Assembly (NCBI GenBank): GCA_001051155.2
Contig: JYIP02000001.1
Span: forward strand, 248,001-312,000
DNA length: 64,000 bases
Source of the DNA: Chrysoporthe austroafricana
Taxonomy: Eukaryota; Ascomycota; Sordariomycetes; Diaporthales; Cryphonectriaceae
Direction: 5' to 3'
The stretch's first letter is position 1. Each line of letters opens with the position of its first letter. The translations under genes were made by a program, and so were the position numbers. Below, one piece after another: positions 44,148 to 54,908 of this stretch. The notes below the pieces were generated by a model that saw only the letters and a program-made list of their open reading frames with translations, was not told where the DNA came from and did no database searches.

Positions 44148-44700
44148 ATGAATAGGAGCGGGGACAGCTGGACTCGGGGGGTTCCGGGGAAAAAGAACGT
44201 GAGGTGTCGCAATTCGTGCGACCGTTGCTAGGAACTCAAAGTCAAGTGCGGCCAGGAACACCCCGCCTGTAAGAGATGCGGCAAGACGGGCAATTCTTCC
44301 GTCTACAGTCCTATCAATAGCATGTGACGGCCCATAAAAGCTGTCAAAACGTATCATTTGCCGCAGCCTTCGGCAAAGGCCCACGATGGACGACGGACTT
44401 CGAAGTCCGGCTCAGCCGCCGTGGTAGTCGTTGATGATGACGATGACGATGGCGACCTGAGCCATGCAAACAGAGAAAGGAGCGACGACATGGCGACAAA
44501 CTCAAGACTATGTCACAGGAAGATGGCGTCACAGGAGATATTGTCCAGTCAACAACTGTTCCGGCAGAGGCTATCTTGCGAGAGATGCTGCACAGGCAAA
44601 CAGCCACAGCCCGGACAACCGTCATGCAAAAGGAAGGACTCGGCACTTTCAGTGCCTTCACGAGCTCAGAAATTCCAGAGGAACAAGCCTTTGATTGATT
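44148..44700 (+). pseudogene. remnant of an AflR-type Zn(II)2Cys6 transcription factor
   Basis: From the ATG at 44148 the reading gives a basic leader GKKNVRCRNSCDRC, then a TAG at 44229-44231, then ELKVKCGQEHPACKRCGKTG and a position where the last zinc Cys appears as Ser. This is the binuclear zinc cluster C-x2-C-x6-C-x(5-9)-C-x2-C-x-C with a nonsense codon at the residue after the second Cys. Later pieces in other frames (an acidic Asp run, QSTTVPAEAILREML) look like the linker and regulatory part of the same protein. Aflatoxin-regulator-like factors usually sit in metabolite clusters; this copy cannot make the protein. It ends without a clear boundary near 44700. Confidence 0.6.
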
Positions 44701-45358
44701 TAATAGATACGACCCTGATGGACTACGACGAGGACGAATTGGTTGAAAACCAGGGGTCCCGGAAATACCTTTCATTTTGCCACTTCCCAGTGAGCCGGCC
44801 ACGCCAGATCGTCCAGATCGAGCGAGCGATCGTTATCTTCCCCTTCTCTCACGAACGGCCTATCTGGCAACATCACTGGTCTTTCTGCCCTCTAGCTCAA
44901 TAGCTCTTCTCAATCTTGTACTCGAGGCAGAGCGTTAGTCCTGATCCCTCCTCAGATGCTTACTCACATGTGAAGGTCACCGTGTCGCCTTAAGAGAGGG
45001 TGGAGGAGGGTGAGGAAGGGAGGCGGCGGCGCCGCTGCTATCGAAGGAGCTAGACCCCGTAAGGTTGTAATAGGGATGCTACGGAATAGTATACCCCGAG
45101 GCTTGAGGCGGGAGTACCTCCGAATAGTACCTAGGAGGCCTGGGCCGTAAGTGTATTTTCGACTGGCCGCTCACCGTCTCACGTTTCTTGTTTCGTTCTT
45201 AGAGAAAGAAGACGGCGCCTCCGTTCCTTTCATTTCACTCGACCGTCCCGCTTCTCGTTTCTAGTTTCTCATTTCTCGTATAACCGACTAGAGCTCATGG
45301 GGAGTTCAGGACGGAAAAGGAGAAGAGGCGGACGAGACTAGGGCACCAGGGTTCCGGG
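44701..45358. other. intergenic
   Basis: No gene. CT-rich stretches at about 45170-45260 and a short GGCGGCGGCG tract near 45022. Right end is the promoter of the next hypothetical gene if that gene is real. Confidence 0.35.
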
Positions 45359-46105
45359 ATGGAAAAAGGACGGAGGAAAGGTAACGAAATGAAAGAAACA
45401 GAAGCCAGGAAAAGGGGAGGAAAAAAAATAAAAATTGTATTGACGGGAATTGAGCCCGACCCAACGGGTACTGTCGCGCAACCCAGCGCCTCGTCACTGT
45501 CGAGCGACTTTGTCAGCATCATCTTCCCTCTATTTAATGACCGGTATAATGATCAGGAGCCCACTCAGGCCGCAAAGGCGACCCAGGCCCTGGAGAGCGT
45601 TGTCTCCATCATCATTAACTTCATTGACAACCTGCCCGGCGGTCAAGACAGCCTTGAAGAGGATGGAGGCAGTGGATGTTCTCCGAAAAAGGTCAGGAAG
45701 AGAGAGAATTCTTCTGGTCTTCAGCCCCGAGATCTTCTAGGAGACATCTTTTCAGTATTATCCAAGATCTTGTGTGCCACTAAGAACCTCATCGACGATT
45801 TCACCAAGGCTGCCACCGAGACGGACAATTCTATCCTTGATGAACTCGAGGACGACATCAAGAGTCTCACCGACGATCTAACCACTAACCTCGATGATCT
45901 TGTCAAAGATACAGATGACGAAGACGACGTCAACACGTCTTTCTCGTCCATCCTCCTCCAGCAGCCAGTCCTCGTGCTCGGGAGACACGACCGCCGCCAC
46001 GTAAACGCTGCTGAGACGACTGCAGAGACACCTCAGGCTACTGTGGCTTTATGCCGAGGACGACGGGTTTGTCGTCTACGTGACGGGCTTCAAGTGGGTG
46101 AATGA
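45359..46105 (+). CDS. hypothetical helical acidic protein
   Basis: Open frame of 248 codons. The first 35 residues are Lys/Arg-rich and may be 5' non-coding. The centre (about 45-200) is helical and amphipathic: SSDFVSIIFPLFNDRY, ESVVSIIINFIDNLPGG, DLLGDIFSVLSKILCATKNLIDDF, then an acidic DDL/TDD run. The last 45 residues (HDRRHVNAAETTAE...) look unlike the rest, and a different frame (LYAEDDGFVVYVTGFKW) reads better after 46000, so an intron or frameshift near 45980 is possible. No signal peptide or family recognised. Near 45449 the sequence ATTGAGCCCGAC also occurs at the 3' end of the tRNA-Lys gene at 60 kb. Confidence 0.4.
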   Translation: MEKGRRKGNEMKETEARKRGGKKIKIVLTGIEPDPTGTVAQPSASSLSSDFVSIIFPLFNDRYNDQEPTQAAKATQALESVVSIIINFIDNLPGGQDSLEEDGGSGCSPKKVRKRENSSGLQPRDLLGDIFSVLSKILCATKNLIDDFTKAATETDNSILDELEDDIKSLTDDLTTNLDDLVKDTDDEDDVNTSFSSILLQQPVLVLGRHDRRHVNAAETTAETPQATVALCRGRRVCRLRDGLQVGE

Positions 46106-47594
46106 GGTGTCTTTACTCGAGGTCAAGACGCAGGCGGAACAATTTATCTCAGATTCAGATCACCTGACCACTAGGTAGCCAGCCCCTTGAGCAGGCGTTG
46201 CAAGATAGTAGCCGCTGTGGCAACTGCCGTGGGGTCAGATTAATATGTTCCATTTGTTCATTGGTGGGCGGTCTACAGAAGGAAGAGGGTTAAACTATCA
46301 ACAGGGCTGCGGCTGCAGCAAAGTTTGACCCAATCTTCTATCCCACCGTTCCCACCATAACCGTACATCGAGCAGTCCCAATGCCCAGTGTCCAACCGGA
46401 CCTGTGAAGGGGTACATACCTAGGTACCTAGGTACTCTTCCACCGAGCCATTCTCGGCCTCTAGATACTTGAATCAAATCATCTACGTACGGATCTTGCT
46501 GCGATCACAAGGAGGAGCACAATCAACTGCGTAATGCAGCAGCTGTCTCCAATTAGCGAGATTTGAGCTCGGCTTGGCAAAGCGGATCGCGGAAGAATTC
46601 TTACCTAGACAACACGAGTGATGGCAACGTCACTTACAGAAACACTCATACTGTCAATCCCGCATAACGCGCGATTCTATTACCAGATCCGACGCTATTG
46701 GGGATATTAATATAGTAGCAACTATCCTGAAAAAGGCAGCCAAGAGGCAAGGCGACAGATCGGTGTGCTCACAAGGTCATTGCAGTGTAATGAAAATTTG
46801 TCCAGTCCCTTTTTCACGTAAGTAGTATGGAAGCAAGGGCGGTACTTTTCAATCTCGTGATGGGCGGCAATTCCTCAATGACCTTCCTAGAACGACTGGA
46901 ATTGCTAGATAAGCTTACATTAAGGTTGCAGACGAGCCCCGAGTCCCCACTATAGTACCCACTTTCCAGCTTGGCCCAAATGCTTGGCGAGGTTCAGCTT
47001 GAGAGATGAACATAGTACTTTGTAGGTCAAGCTTGATAAGGTCGGTCTCACGTACATAGGTAAGGTTGCATACCTGACGCCCAAGTCTTGCACCATGCAC
47101 ATTTACTTAAGATGATGCTAGAGCACTCTTCTGAGATAAATCACAGTATCGAATTTGCCTTCAATCGAAGCGAATATCCTCGCAAGGGGTAAACCTAGAC
47201 CAGGATTCGAGTGGACAGCATCGATTGCAGGGCACATAAAAAGACACATCTCAATCAAAGCAGCAGCGTACATACACAATAATGAAGGCTTAGCAAATGA
47301 AAGCACCTTCCTATCACAGAGAAATGGTCCGCCGTTACGGAGAGCCTCACATAGGTATAGGCTCCGGAAGTGGAGCAGGACCTCACTGCATCGTGACTAT
47401 ACTATAATGGTATGAGATTATTCATTCATCTACAGAGGGGCCGAGGCCGATTATTTATACCGATGAACATCCCCCAAAGAATGACACAAAAATGGGATAG
47501 GATGGGATAGAAAGAAAGCAGCCCCTCGATCTTATAGATATTCCAGGACCTAAGTCAGGCCTGGGTCAACTGTCAGGTCGCAGTCTCCCCCAAT
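46106..47594. other. 1.5-kb intergenic region
   Basis: No supported gene. Contains the ACCTAGGTACCTAGGTA palindromic tract at 46418-46434. The right end is the promoter of the secreted protease. Confidence 0.45.
46418..46434. repeat. ACCTAGGT palindromic tract
   Basis: Overlapping copies of the self-complementary octamer ACCTAGGT. Related tracts lie at about 55931-55970 and 56474-56484. Such TACCTAGGTA runs are common in intergenic DNA of Sordariomycetes; no function claimed. Confidence 0.6.
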
Positions 47595-48804
47595 ATGTTG
47601 TCTCAAGTCCTGAGTGTTGCTCTCCTGGCCGGCACCGCCCATGCCGCCTGTCCACTTTCTGTGCAGATCACCAATGTGGACAGCCATATTGCCGAAGTGG
47701 CCGTCAAGAATATGGGCAGCGAGTCTGTGACTGTCTTCAAGGGCAACACGGTGCTGAGCTCTCATGACACCAAGGATCTTGCAGTTGCCGATGAAAGTAA
47801 GTTGCAGTTTGCAGTCCATGGGCCTTACAATACTCCATTTTCAGAGAAATGAAACCATTGACGCTATAAACATATAGACGACAACGCGCTTGCGTTCGAA
47901 GGCATCTATGTCAACTACAAGCGGACCGGCCTGGGGGCTGATATGTTCGAAACCATCGCACCCGGTCAGAACATCACGGCCTCCGTCAATGCTGCCAAAA
48001 CGTACAACCTTGAAGGTGTCGGGAAGGCGAAGGTCACCGCCATCCAGGGCTTCCGCTATGTCACTGGCTCAGCGGCGCCGACGAGCTTGAATGATCTGGA
48101 AGCCTGTGTAGATATCACTTCAAATACCGTGGAGGTGACGCCCGACCAGGCCAGGGTTGTGGAGTAAGTCTCAAACCTTTAACCTCAACAATAAACACGG
48201 CTTGCTAATCGCCAGGAACAGAGACCGACTTCTGTCCAAGCGTGACGAGATGCCGACTCCATCACGCATTATGCGCCGGTCCATCACCTACTCGTCCTGC
48301 TCCGCAACACAGACCACTCAACTCAAGACCAGTGTCTCGGACGCCATCAGCATGGCCAGTGCGGCCAAGACAGCCGCCGCTAGTGCTGCGGATTACTTTA
48401 CGACGTGGTTCAAATCGACCAGCGTTGAGAGCACCGTGGGGACCATCTACGGTGACGTGGCCAACGTCCAGAGCACAAGCCCTACCATTTCCTGCACCGA
48501 CGTGTACAACGACTGTAGCGACGGATCGGCCCTGCTCTACACCGTGCCTTCTGCCAAGGTCGTGGTGCCCTGCCCGAACAACGGGTTCTGGTCCTTCCCG
48601 GAGCTGGCCTCGCAGTGCTCGGGTGACGACTACGATAGGGCCGGGAGTCTCCTGCACGAGTTCACGCACTTGTACGGTACTGATGATTATGCTTATGGAC
48701 CTACAGCTGCGCAGGCCTTGTCTGCGGCGCAAGCTGCTAAAAATGCTGATACATATGAGATGTACGCTGAGAGTGTTAGACTTGGTGGTTGCACTACAGG
48801 TTGA
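47595..48804 (+). CDS. secreted deuterolysin-type (M35) zinc metalloprotease
   Basis: Three exons 47595-47796, 47878-48163, 48216-48804 (introns 81 and 52 nt, donors GTAAGT twice); 358 residues, usual for deuterolysins. Signal peptide MLSQVLSVALLAGTAHA, then a propeptide ending near the dibasic sites LLSKR and IMRR. The mature part starts about SITYSSCSATQ and keeps paired cysteines (SCTDVYNDC, CPNNGFW, QCSGDDY). The aspzincin zinc site is complete: HEFTH, then GTDDYAYG carrying the third Asp ligand. Extracellular endopeptidase active on basic proteins in known relatives. Well preserved in an otherwise decayed neighbourhood. Confidence 0.94.
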
Positions 48805-49893
48805 TACGTCTGGTGGAGAGACATATGGTGAATGGGGATGTGGAGCCGATAAGGCGGGCCTGTGTCTTTTTGTCGTTGAGATCAAATATTCCACCTACAC
48901 ACTAGCAGTCTGTACTGTCCTAGAATTCGTCAATATATATAGACATCTTTGAGCTCTGACTATCGACTTCTGCGTTTCAAGACTCGGCCAGGATAAAGCG
49001 GTCCACAGCATGAGCACACCTCAACTGCCTCTCGAAATTTCCTCGGTGTCTTCCTTGCGTCCAGTCAGCTATCGATTGCGAGGAGAGCATTGCCTGTGCA
49101 GCACGGGTCGAAGAAGGCTGGCCCTGAGACCAGAACGGATGCGCGAGCCACCTTTGGTAAGACAAGGCGCATTAGCCTACCTGAAATCATTTTCGGAGGG
49201 ATAGGTTCGAAACCTGCCAGTGTCGACTTTTTGACCATTTTCTTTTCGTCATGTTAGAATATTGCGCCGTAATTGGTGGAATAGCAGGTTTCGGGGCTCT
49301 GCAGCAGTCGGGGAGAGAGAAAATGTGAATTTTCTTTTCTTTAGATGAATTACATCCGGAATGATCGCGACTGTGACAGGGCTTGTCCCAAAAGCCGACA
49401 TTCAAAGGATCGTCTGGAGCATGAGAAGTCCAAAGTTATCCACACTACCTTGACGTGCCGTAGCTGGCTGGTGGTATGTGAAGAACTCGGCCTACACAGC
49501 TTTCCATCCCAGAGGCGCAGCATGCTAGCCGCTACAAAGATGGCAGTGACCAGGCAGCACGATATAGCGCTCGTGGGAACCCTTGGAGCAGGCCTGCTTC
49601 AGGTCTCCATCAATGGATATACGGAAGAAGTGTGCACCGGGGTCGACACACGACGTGTAGATGTAGTAGTTCTTGGTGATGCCGCACATGGCGAAGAATG
49701 TTCCCAAAAGTTTGGTGGCGCACTCCAGAACATTCTCTAACACGGAGAAATACATCTCACCAACAAGCGGAAGAGATCATGACCTGTCAAACGGGAGAAG
49801 GATCCAGTTACCGCAGGCTAGTATAGCCTTAAGTAACCTTGACAAATTTAATTACTATTGGTAGACTTATGTACGAGATTGCTAACGAGTGCA
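48805..49893. other. 1.1-kb intergenic region
   Basis: 3' flank of the protease and of the broken MFS transporter. Short open frames only; none supported. Confidence 0.4.
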
Positions 49894-50371
49894 TCATGAA
49901 TGCAAGGTGTTGATTCGGTCGATGTCGAATGGATTGCCTTCGTAGCTGCGGCGACCTAACCCTCGTGACCGCTGCGATGCGTTGATTCCCGTGAGTGCGG
50001 TGGAACCCACAGATAAAGCCTCGTCTGCTGCTTCGGTGTATTCCTGCTGTTGCGCGCTTTCGGTTTCCGGTTTCTCCGCTTCCTCACTAGATGTGGACTG
50101 GTCTTGCTCAAGTCTCTCGAGAAACGCGGCTGATTCGCGAGCGAATTTGCAATGTGCTCGGATATTTGGTCCGTATTTGTAAAACAGAAAGGGGAAAGGC
50201 ATACAGGCGAGAGCCAAGAATGCTGGAATCGAAGACGCCCAGTGAATTCCCAAGTCATCATACATATATCTCGTAAATAAAGGGAAAGCTGCACCAAAGC
50301 AGGATCAAAGAATGGAATTAGCGGCTAGAGCTGAGGCTGCAAAGATTGTATAGGCGTCGATCAGGTAGTTT

Positions 50372-50569
50372 ATAATTGTGGGTTTTGTATGGTGTTGAGC
50401 CTGCCGGAGGATAGTAGCACGGACCACAATGTGACCCGTGCATAGGCATATATATCTTCGCACGCAAATAAGCAGGCAAACCTGTCCATCTAGCTAGAAG
50501 AAAGATAATAACAAATATACGACAATGAACCCCTTCTACGTACGTACGTACAGCCTAGCCAACAATAAT
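50372..50569. mobile_element. solo LTR with 5-bp target duplication
   Basis: A 188-bp insertion (50377-50564) beginning TGTGGG and ending CCAACA, that is 5'-TG...CA-3', flanked on both sides by ATAAT (50372-50376 and 50565-50569). The interrupted gene's frame closes exactly when the insert and one ATAAT are removed. No internal retroelement part is present, so this is a solo LTR, probably from a short-LTR (Copia-like) element; the superfamily is inferred only from length. Confidence 0.8.
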
Positions 50570-50977
50570 GCTTAAAAACACCAAGACCATGCCAAATCCG
50601 AACGGCACACCAGCGGTAATACTCGCTAAGCCGCAGCCTGGGCATTCCGATCACCCCCCTTCCCGATCACCCTAGCCAGCCAACCCTCCCTTGCTACCCC
50701 CTCCCTTATTTATCCCGTTTCTTTATCAGTTTTTATCGAATCGATTTCATCTTTTTACCAAATTTTGCTATGCCTTCAATCAGGACATATACAGAATTTG
50801 AAATCAATCAAGCTATTGCAGCTGTTAAAAGAAGCCAATCTATCAGACAGGTTTCGATTGACTGGGCTTTGCCATATATTAATATTCCTACAGCCAACGC
50901 AAGGTTGCCAGCCCTAGGCAAAGCTTCGAGGGCTCAGATTGCCAGGGCATTGCCGATATAGCGAAAATCGCGAGCGA

Positions 50978-51045
50978 NNNNNNNNNNNNNNNNNNNNNNN
51001 NNNNNNNNNNNNNNNNNNNNNNNNNNNNNNNNNNNNNNNNNNNNN
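50978..51045. other. assembly gap (68 N)
   Basis: A run of unresolved bases inside the transposon, next to GGCTGG/GGTCTGG low-complexity sequence, which probably caused the gap. True length unknown. Confidence 0.98.
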
Positions 51046-51257
51046 GCCTCTGGTCTGGCCGGCGTAGAGGCTGGAAGGCTGGCTGGGCTGGAGGGCTGGC
51101 TGGTCTGGCCGGTAGAGGCTCTTTTTTAAACGGCTTAACCTCTAGCATTTATCCGCAGATAGTGCTTAGACGGAAGATTCTTTTGCGCCTAGCGTACGGA
51201 TAGAGGGCTTGTCGGTCTGGAAGGCTTGTCGGTCTGGAAGGCTCGTCGCTCTGGAAG
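51046..51257. repeat. GGCTGG-rich and 17-bp minisatellite tracts
   Basis: Right of the gap are repeated GGTCTGGCCGG-TAGAGGCT and GGCTGGCTGG blocks (51046-51120). At 51206-51256 there are three copies of a 17-bp unit GGCTTGTCGGTCTGGAA, the last diverged. Both are atypical of the surrounding AT-rich transposon. Confidence 0.75.
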
Positions 51258-54200
51258 AACTTGCTAAAGAAAACGTTAGCCAGAATCCTTAGCAGCTACA
51301 ATAACGATTAGCAGCAGGAAAAGCCCAGTCGATAAAAGCCTTCCAAAACGAATAGCGGCAGCATTATTATGGGCTCTAATCGAAAAGCTATAGAAGGATA
51401 GGTAGCTGAATATCCCGTCTTCTGCTATAGCAAGGCGCTGCAAATATCGCAATAACCTAGGAACGTTAGCTTTTGATCGTAAATAGCATTTTATGCTATA
51501 CTATACCTGATTCGCTTCCTTGAAATATTAATAGCGATAGAAAAGGATAGCGATAGTTGGTACAGATGCGTTTTGGTATTTTGGTATTTTGGTATGGAAA
51601 TCGAATTTCCTAGGGGGAAATACCCTGGACCCCCCTAAACCCCTTAGACCCCCGCAGGACCCTAACCCTTTCCCGGAACGAATAGTCCGGACCAATTATC
51701 AAATGGGTACATGCCAAGCCTGGTCCGTATTGCCTAAAGTCCTGGGGGATCTCTCTTAAGTTGATTCGTTAGCTTCGCTTGCTCGCTTAGTAATCAACTA
51801 AGCTCACTATAAGCGAAGCTTTGCTGACTATTCGAGACCGTATTGCTGGCGCTTAATATCGTCGAATATCTTCTGAAGCTTAGCAAAGGCTATCGAGAAG
51901 CCAAGAAGACAAACTAGCTTAATGGGCCTTTTTACAAGCCAGTCTGGGTCTTCCGCCTACCTATCTCAAACTAAGGGTTTTTGTAACTAGAGTATTCTAT
52001 ATCAAAGGAGACTTTTAGTCCCTAGGAAAGAAATAGGCTATAGCTTTTTTAAAAAGAAACCCAGGTATCAGAACCTATAGAGCAAAAAGGATTGCTTAGG
52101 CCCGCGTCAATAGAATAATAACAGAAATAATCAGACTTTGGTTTCAATATTTCAGCCTTCCGGATATCCAGCGAATTCTCTCAGCTAATCGATAGAATAT
52201 AGACGAAACTGGAATCGCTCAAGGCTAAAGGGATAACGGTTTAGTCCTCGGAAGAAGATATGCACGTACTATTCAGAAAAAAGAACCTGGCTCTCGAACC
52301 TGGATTTCGTTTATCGAATGCATATTAGCCGAAAGCAAGCACTTGCTTCCTCTAGTAATCTATAAAAGAAAATCTATATAGCAGCAATAGTTTCCTTTAC
52401 AAATAGAACTATATAAAGATTGGCAATTTATTATAACGCTTAACGGATGGACTAGCAATACAGTTACGCTCGAATAGCTGCAAAAAATCTTTATACTAAG
52501 TATTAGGCCAAGACGATTTTCAGCAAGCTCGATTATTGATTTTAGACGGCTACGGAAGCCATACAATTATTGAATTTATATAGAAATGCTTCCAAAATAA
52601 TATCCTATTGCTTTATTTACTATCTCATTCGTCGTACGTTTTTTAGCCTCTAAATCTAAGAATATTTTCGTCTCTCAAAGCTGCCTATCGGAAAAATGTT
52701 AGCTTATTATGCCAGTTTAGTAGATCAATAACTGCTGGCAAGCGCCTATTTCTCGAGCATTATCGTCTTGCTCGTATCCAAAATCTTTCAAACCAAAATA
52801 TTAAATCTGGGTAAAAAGCTATTAGTCTCTGGCCTATTTCTCTAGCCAAGCCACTTTTAAGCCTTTTGCTTCTCGAAAATTCCCAGCAATGACGTATAAG
52901 CCAACCAAATATCTCTCCTAAGCCTTTAACAGTATTGAATTTTACCCCGGAACCTTCGTCGGACCAGTTAAATATATAATATATACCTGAAAATGCCAAG
53001 GACTTAAAGCGCTAACTGGACTATATTTAGGCCCAAGTATTTCCGACGCCAGTATCTCGAAGACTATTCAGAAAGATTAATAAAAGCTTTGAAGAGAAAG
53101 ACATTCTATTGGCTAGTACTTTACAGAAAGTAAAAGCTTTGGAATAGCAAGCTGAATCCAGCAGGCCTAGCAAAAGGAAGAGGGTTGAAATAGACCCTAA
53201 TTCGACATTTGCTTTGATCGAGGATATACTCAAGGCTCAAATTGAAGCTAATCGACTATCCGACGATGCTAGCGAAAAGAGCGATAGCGATTTATCTAGT
53301 ACTGAAGAGGACTGTATTGTAGTAGCTAATATGGTGGAGGAATAAATGTATATATATATATATAATATATTTTATGTGGCCAGATAAGGTGATCGGGAAG
53401 GGGGGTGATCGGAATGCCCGGGCTGCGGCTTAGCCAGTGGGTGGAAGGATAGTTCGTCCAGACAAACCAGAACAGACCTATAGGGAGCGCGATGGAACCA
53501 ACTATCGCAGGAGGTAGACGTGCTTCTGGAGGGGCATTTCTGCCAGTGTTTTCCTGGATCCGAATATAGCGTTTGTTTTCGGGAATGGTATAGCAGGCTG
53601 CGAACAGCATGCCGACCATGATACCGAGAAATGCTAGGCCACTGATACCCTGGTTCCAGCCACGATTTTGCTGGTAGACAATAGGGAAGGCAGCAAATAA
53701 CATATATAATGTTCCGTAGATAATAGCCATATAAATACTAAGGAGTAGAACGATGGGCTCGCTAAAGAGGAGGGTCTATGGCCGTGAGAGAGCTATCTTG
53801 AGCGACTTGGTCAAGTTGGCTTCTCCTTGTTCAGAATCGAACTTACTAAGATAGTATCTCCCAGCCATCTTAGACAGCTTTTGAGCACGTCTACGTAGAA
53901 TGACCGGAGCGTATGTCTCAGGCACCAATACCGAGGCGATGATCCAGAGTAAACCGGATATTGCTGCAAGAAACCCCATGACCCAGCGCCAGCCAGCATT
54001 CATACTCAGAAATCCACCAATAACGGGGCCTAGTACTGGACCTAGGAACGGAGCAGAGGCAAAAAGAGCCATTGCAAGCCCTCTTTGGGTAGCTGGAAAC
54101 ATATCTGCAATGACCCCTCCGGCATTTGTGAGTGGCGACGAGCCGAAAGCGCCTGCCCAAAAACGAAGAATAAGTAATGTCCACGAGTTACGCGCGCTAG

Positions 54201-54675
54201 CACAGCCAGCATTGAAAGCTGTCAATACAGCATACGTCGCGAAGAACAATAACTGGCGCCCGAACAGTTCGCTTAGCGGTGCCCAGAGCACTGGCCCAAC
54301 AGCGAAACCGAGCATAAAGAGTGACACGCCTAAAGTCGCAACCTCCTGACCGATATTGAACTCCTCCATAATCTCAGTAATGCCTCCAGTGTACGCCGAG
54401 GACACCAGTGAAACTGCCAGCGTTGCGATAGCAACTATAACGGTGAAGGACCACTTCGCGTGTGCTTTAAAAAGCATGGGGTTTCGTGGATCATTGTGTA
54501 GCCATTGAACCAGGTACGGGTCGAGCTCCGTTCCGGATCCAGGATACTTGAAGTCGCGAACTTTTGGGGTGATGCCAGCCTGGTCGAAAGCCATACGCCA
54601 GTATGGTATTCTCTCTTCTGCGGCTTCCCCGAGGTCCTCTCTGTCATCGTTTAAATGAGGGCGAGGCTCAGCCAT

Positions 54676-54908
54676 GCCGATGGGACTTGTTAGCGCTGAT
54701 CGTCTTGAGATCAAAAGTGGCGACACTAAAAATTCCTATGGTCACTGAGGGGTCCTGCAGAAAGGACAGGATATAAATATAATACCTTAGATGATTACAA
54801 GAGAAAGGAACGGCGTACGAGGAGAGCTACACGCGTCAGACAACGGTTCTCTTGCTTGAGACACTGCTCGACCTACCTGATTTTATTCAGATATTGGAAA
54901 TCAGCATG
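54676..54908. other. spacer between two pseudogenes
   Basis: Divergent promoter area of the former MFS transporter (-) and the former glycosyltransferase (+). Nothing else seen. Confidence 0.4.

Larger units (their letters stand above)
50770..53340 (+). pseudogene. degenerate Fot1/pogo transposase
   Basis: N-terminus at 50770: MPSIRTYTEFEINQAIAAVK with the helix-turn-helix of the psq/CENP-B type (QSIRQVSIDWALPYINIP). The tail at about 53080-53340 reads QAESSRPSKRKRVEIDPNST then a Ser/Asp/Glu-rich end (SDDASEKSDSDLSSTEED), typical of Fot1-family transposases. Between them the catalytic DDE/D region is too damaged to follow, with stops in each frame and a run of Ns. Not functional. Confidence 0.75.
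50627..53432. mobile_element. Fot1/pogo-like DNA transposon, degenerate
   Basis: Element 50629-53430 (2.8 kb including an assembly gap) flanked by TA at 50627-50628 and 53431-53432. Terminal inverted repeats of 43 bp differ at one base: both start AGCCGCAGCC and contain the GATCACC-CCCCTTCCC-GATCACC block. TA target, repeat length and the transposase pieces inside fit the Fot1/pogo branch of Tc1-mariner. Interior is AT-rich with many stops, as expected after RIP. It lies within the MFS transporter pseudogene. The interior holds a 17-bp minisatellite near the gap. Confidence 0.88.
49894..54675 (-). pseudogene. MFS multidrug transporter (DHA1 type) broken by two insertions and two stops
   Basis: Starts at the ATG 54675 (MAEPRPHLNDD) and ends at the stop 49894-49896 ([13 protein letters not shown]). 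The N-terminal part has the drug:H+ antiporter layout: DPRNPMLFKAHAKWSF before TM1, GLAMALFASAPFLGPVLGP, and VPETYAP before the central loop. Lesions in order: TAG at 53776-53778 where neighbouring context (CAG to TAG) suggests Gln; a Fot1-like element at 50629-53430 splitting the codon after THW; a solo LTR at 50377-50564; and TGA at 50305-50307 (CGA to TGA). Removing each insertion with one target copy restores the frame, so both are recent relative to loss of the gene's frame. The flanking reading HWLASITAGVPFGFG is the family's conserved loop. The product cannot be made. Confidence 0.85.

Noticed and set aside
48242..48952. Alternative-frame open stretches over the protease gene
   Set aside because: The deuterolysin frame with HEFTH and GTDDYAYG is clearly the coding one.
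49190..49225. GGTTCGAAACC resembling a tRNA T-arm
   Set aside because: No acceptor, D or anticodon stem can be built around it.
53326..53430. Reading of the MFS frame into the transposon end
   Set aside because: The residues after THW are transposon terminal-repeat sequence, not protein; the true continuation is left of 50,627.
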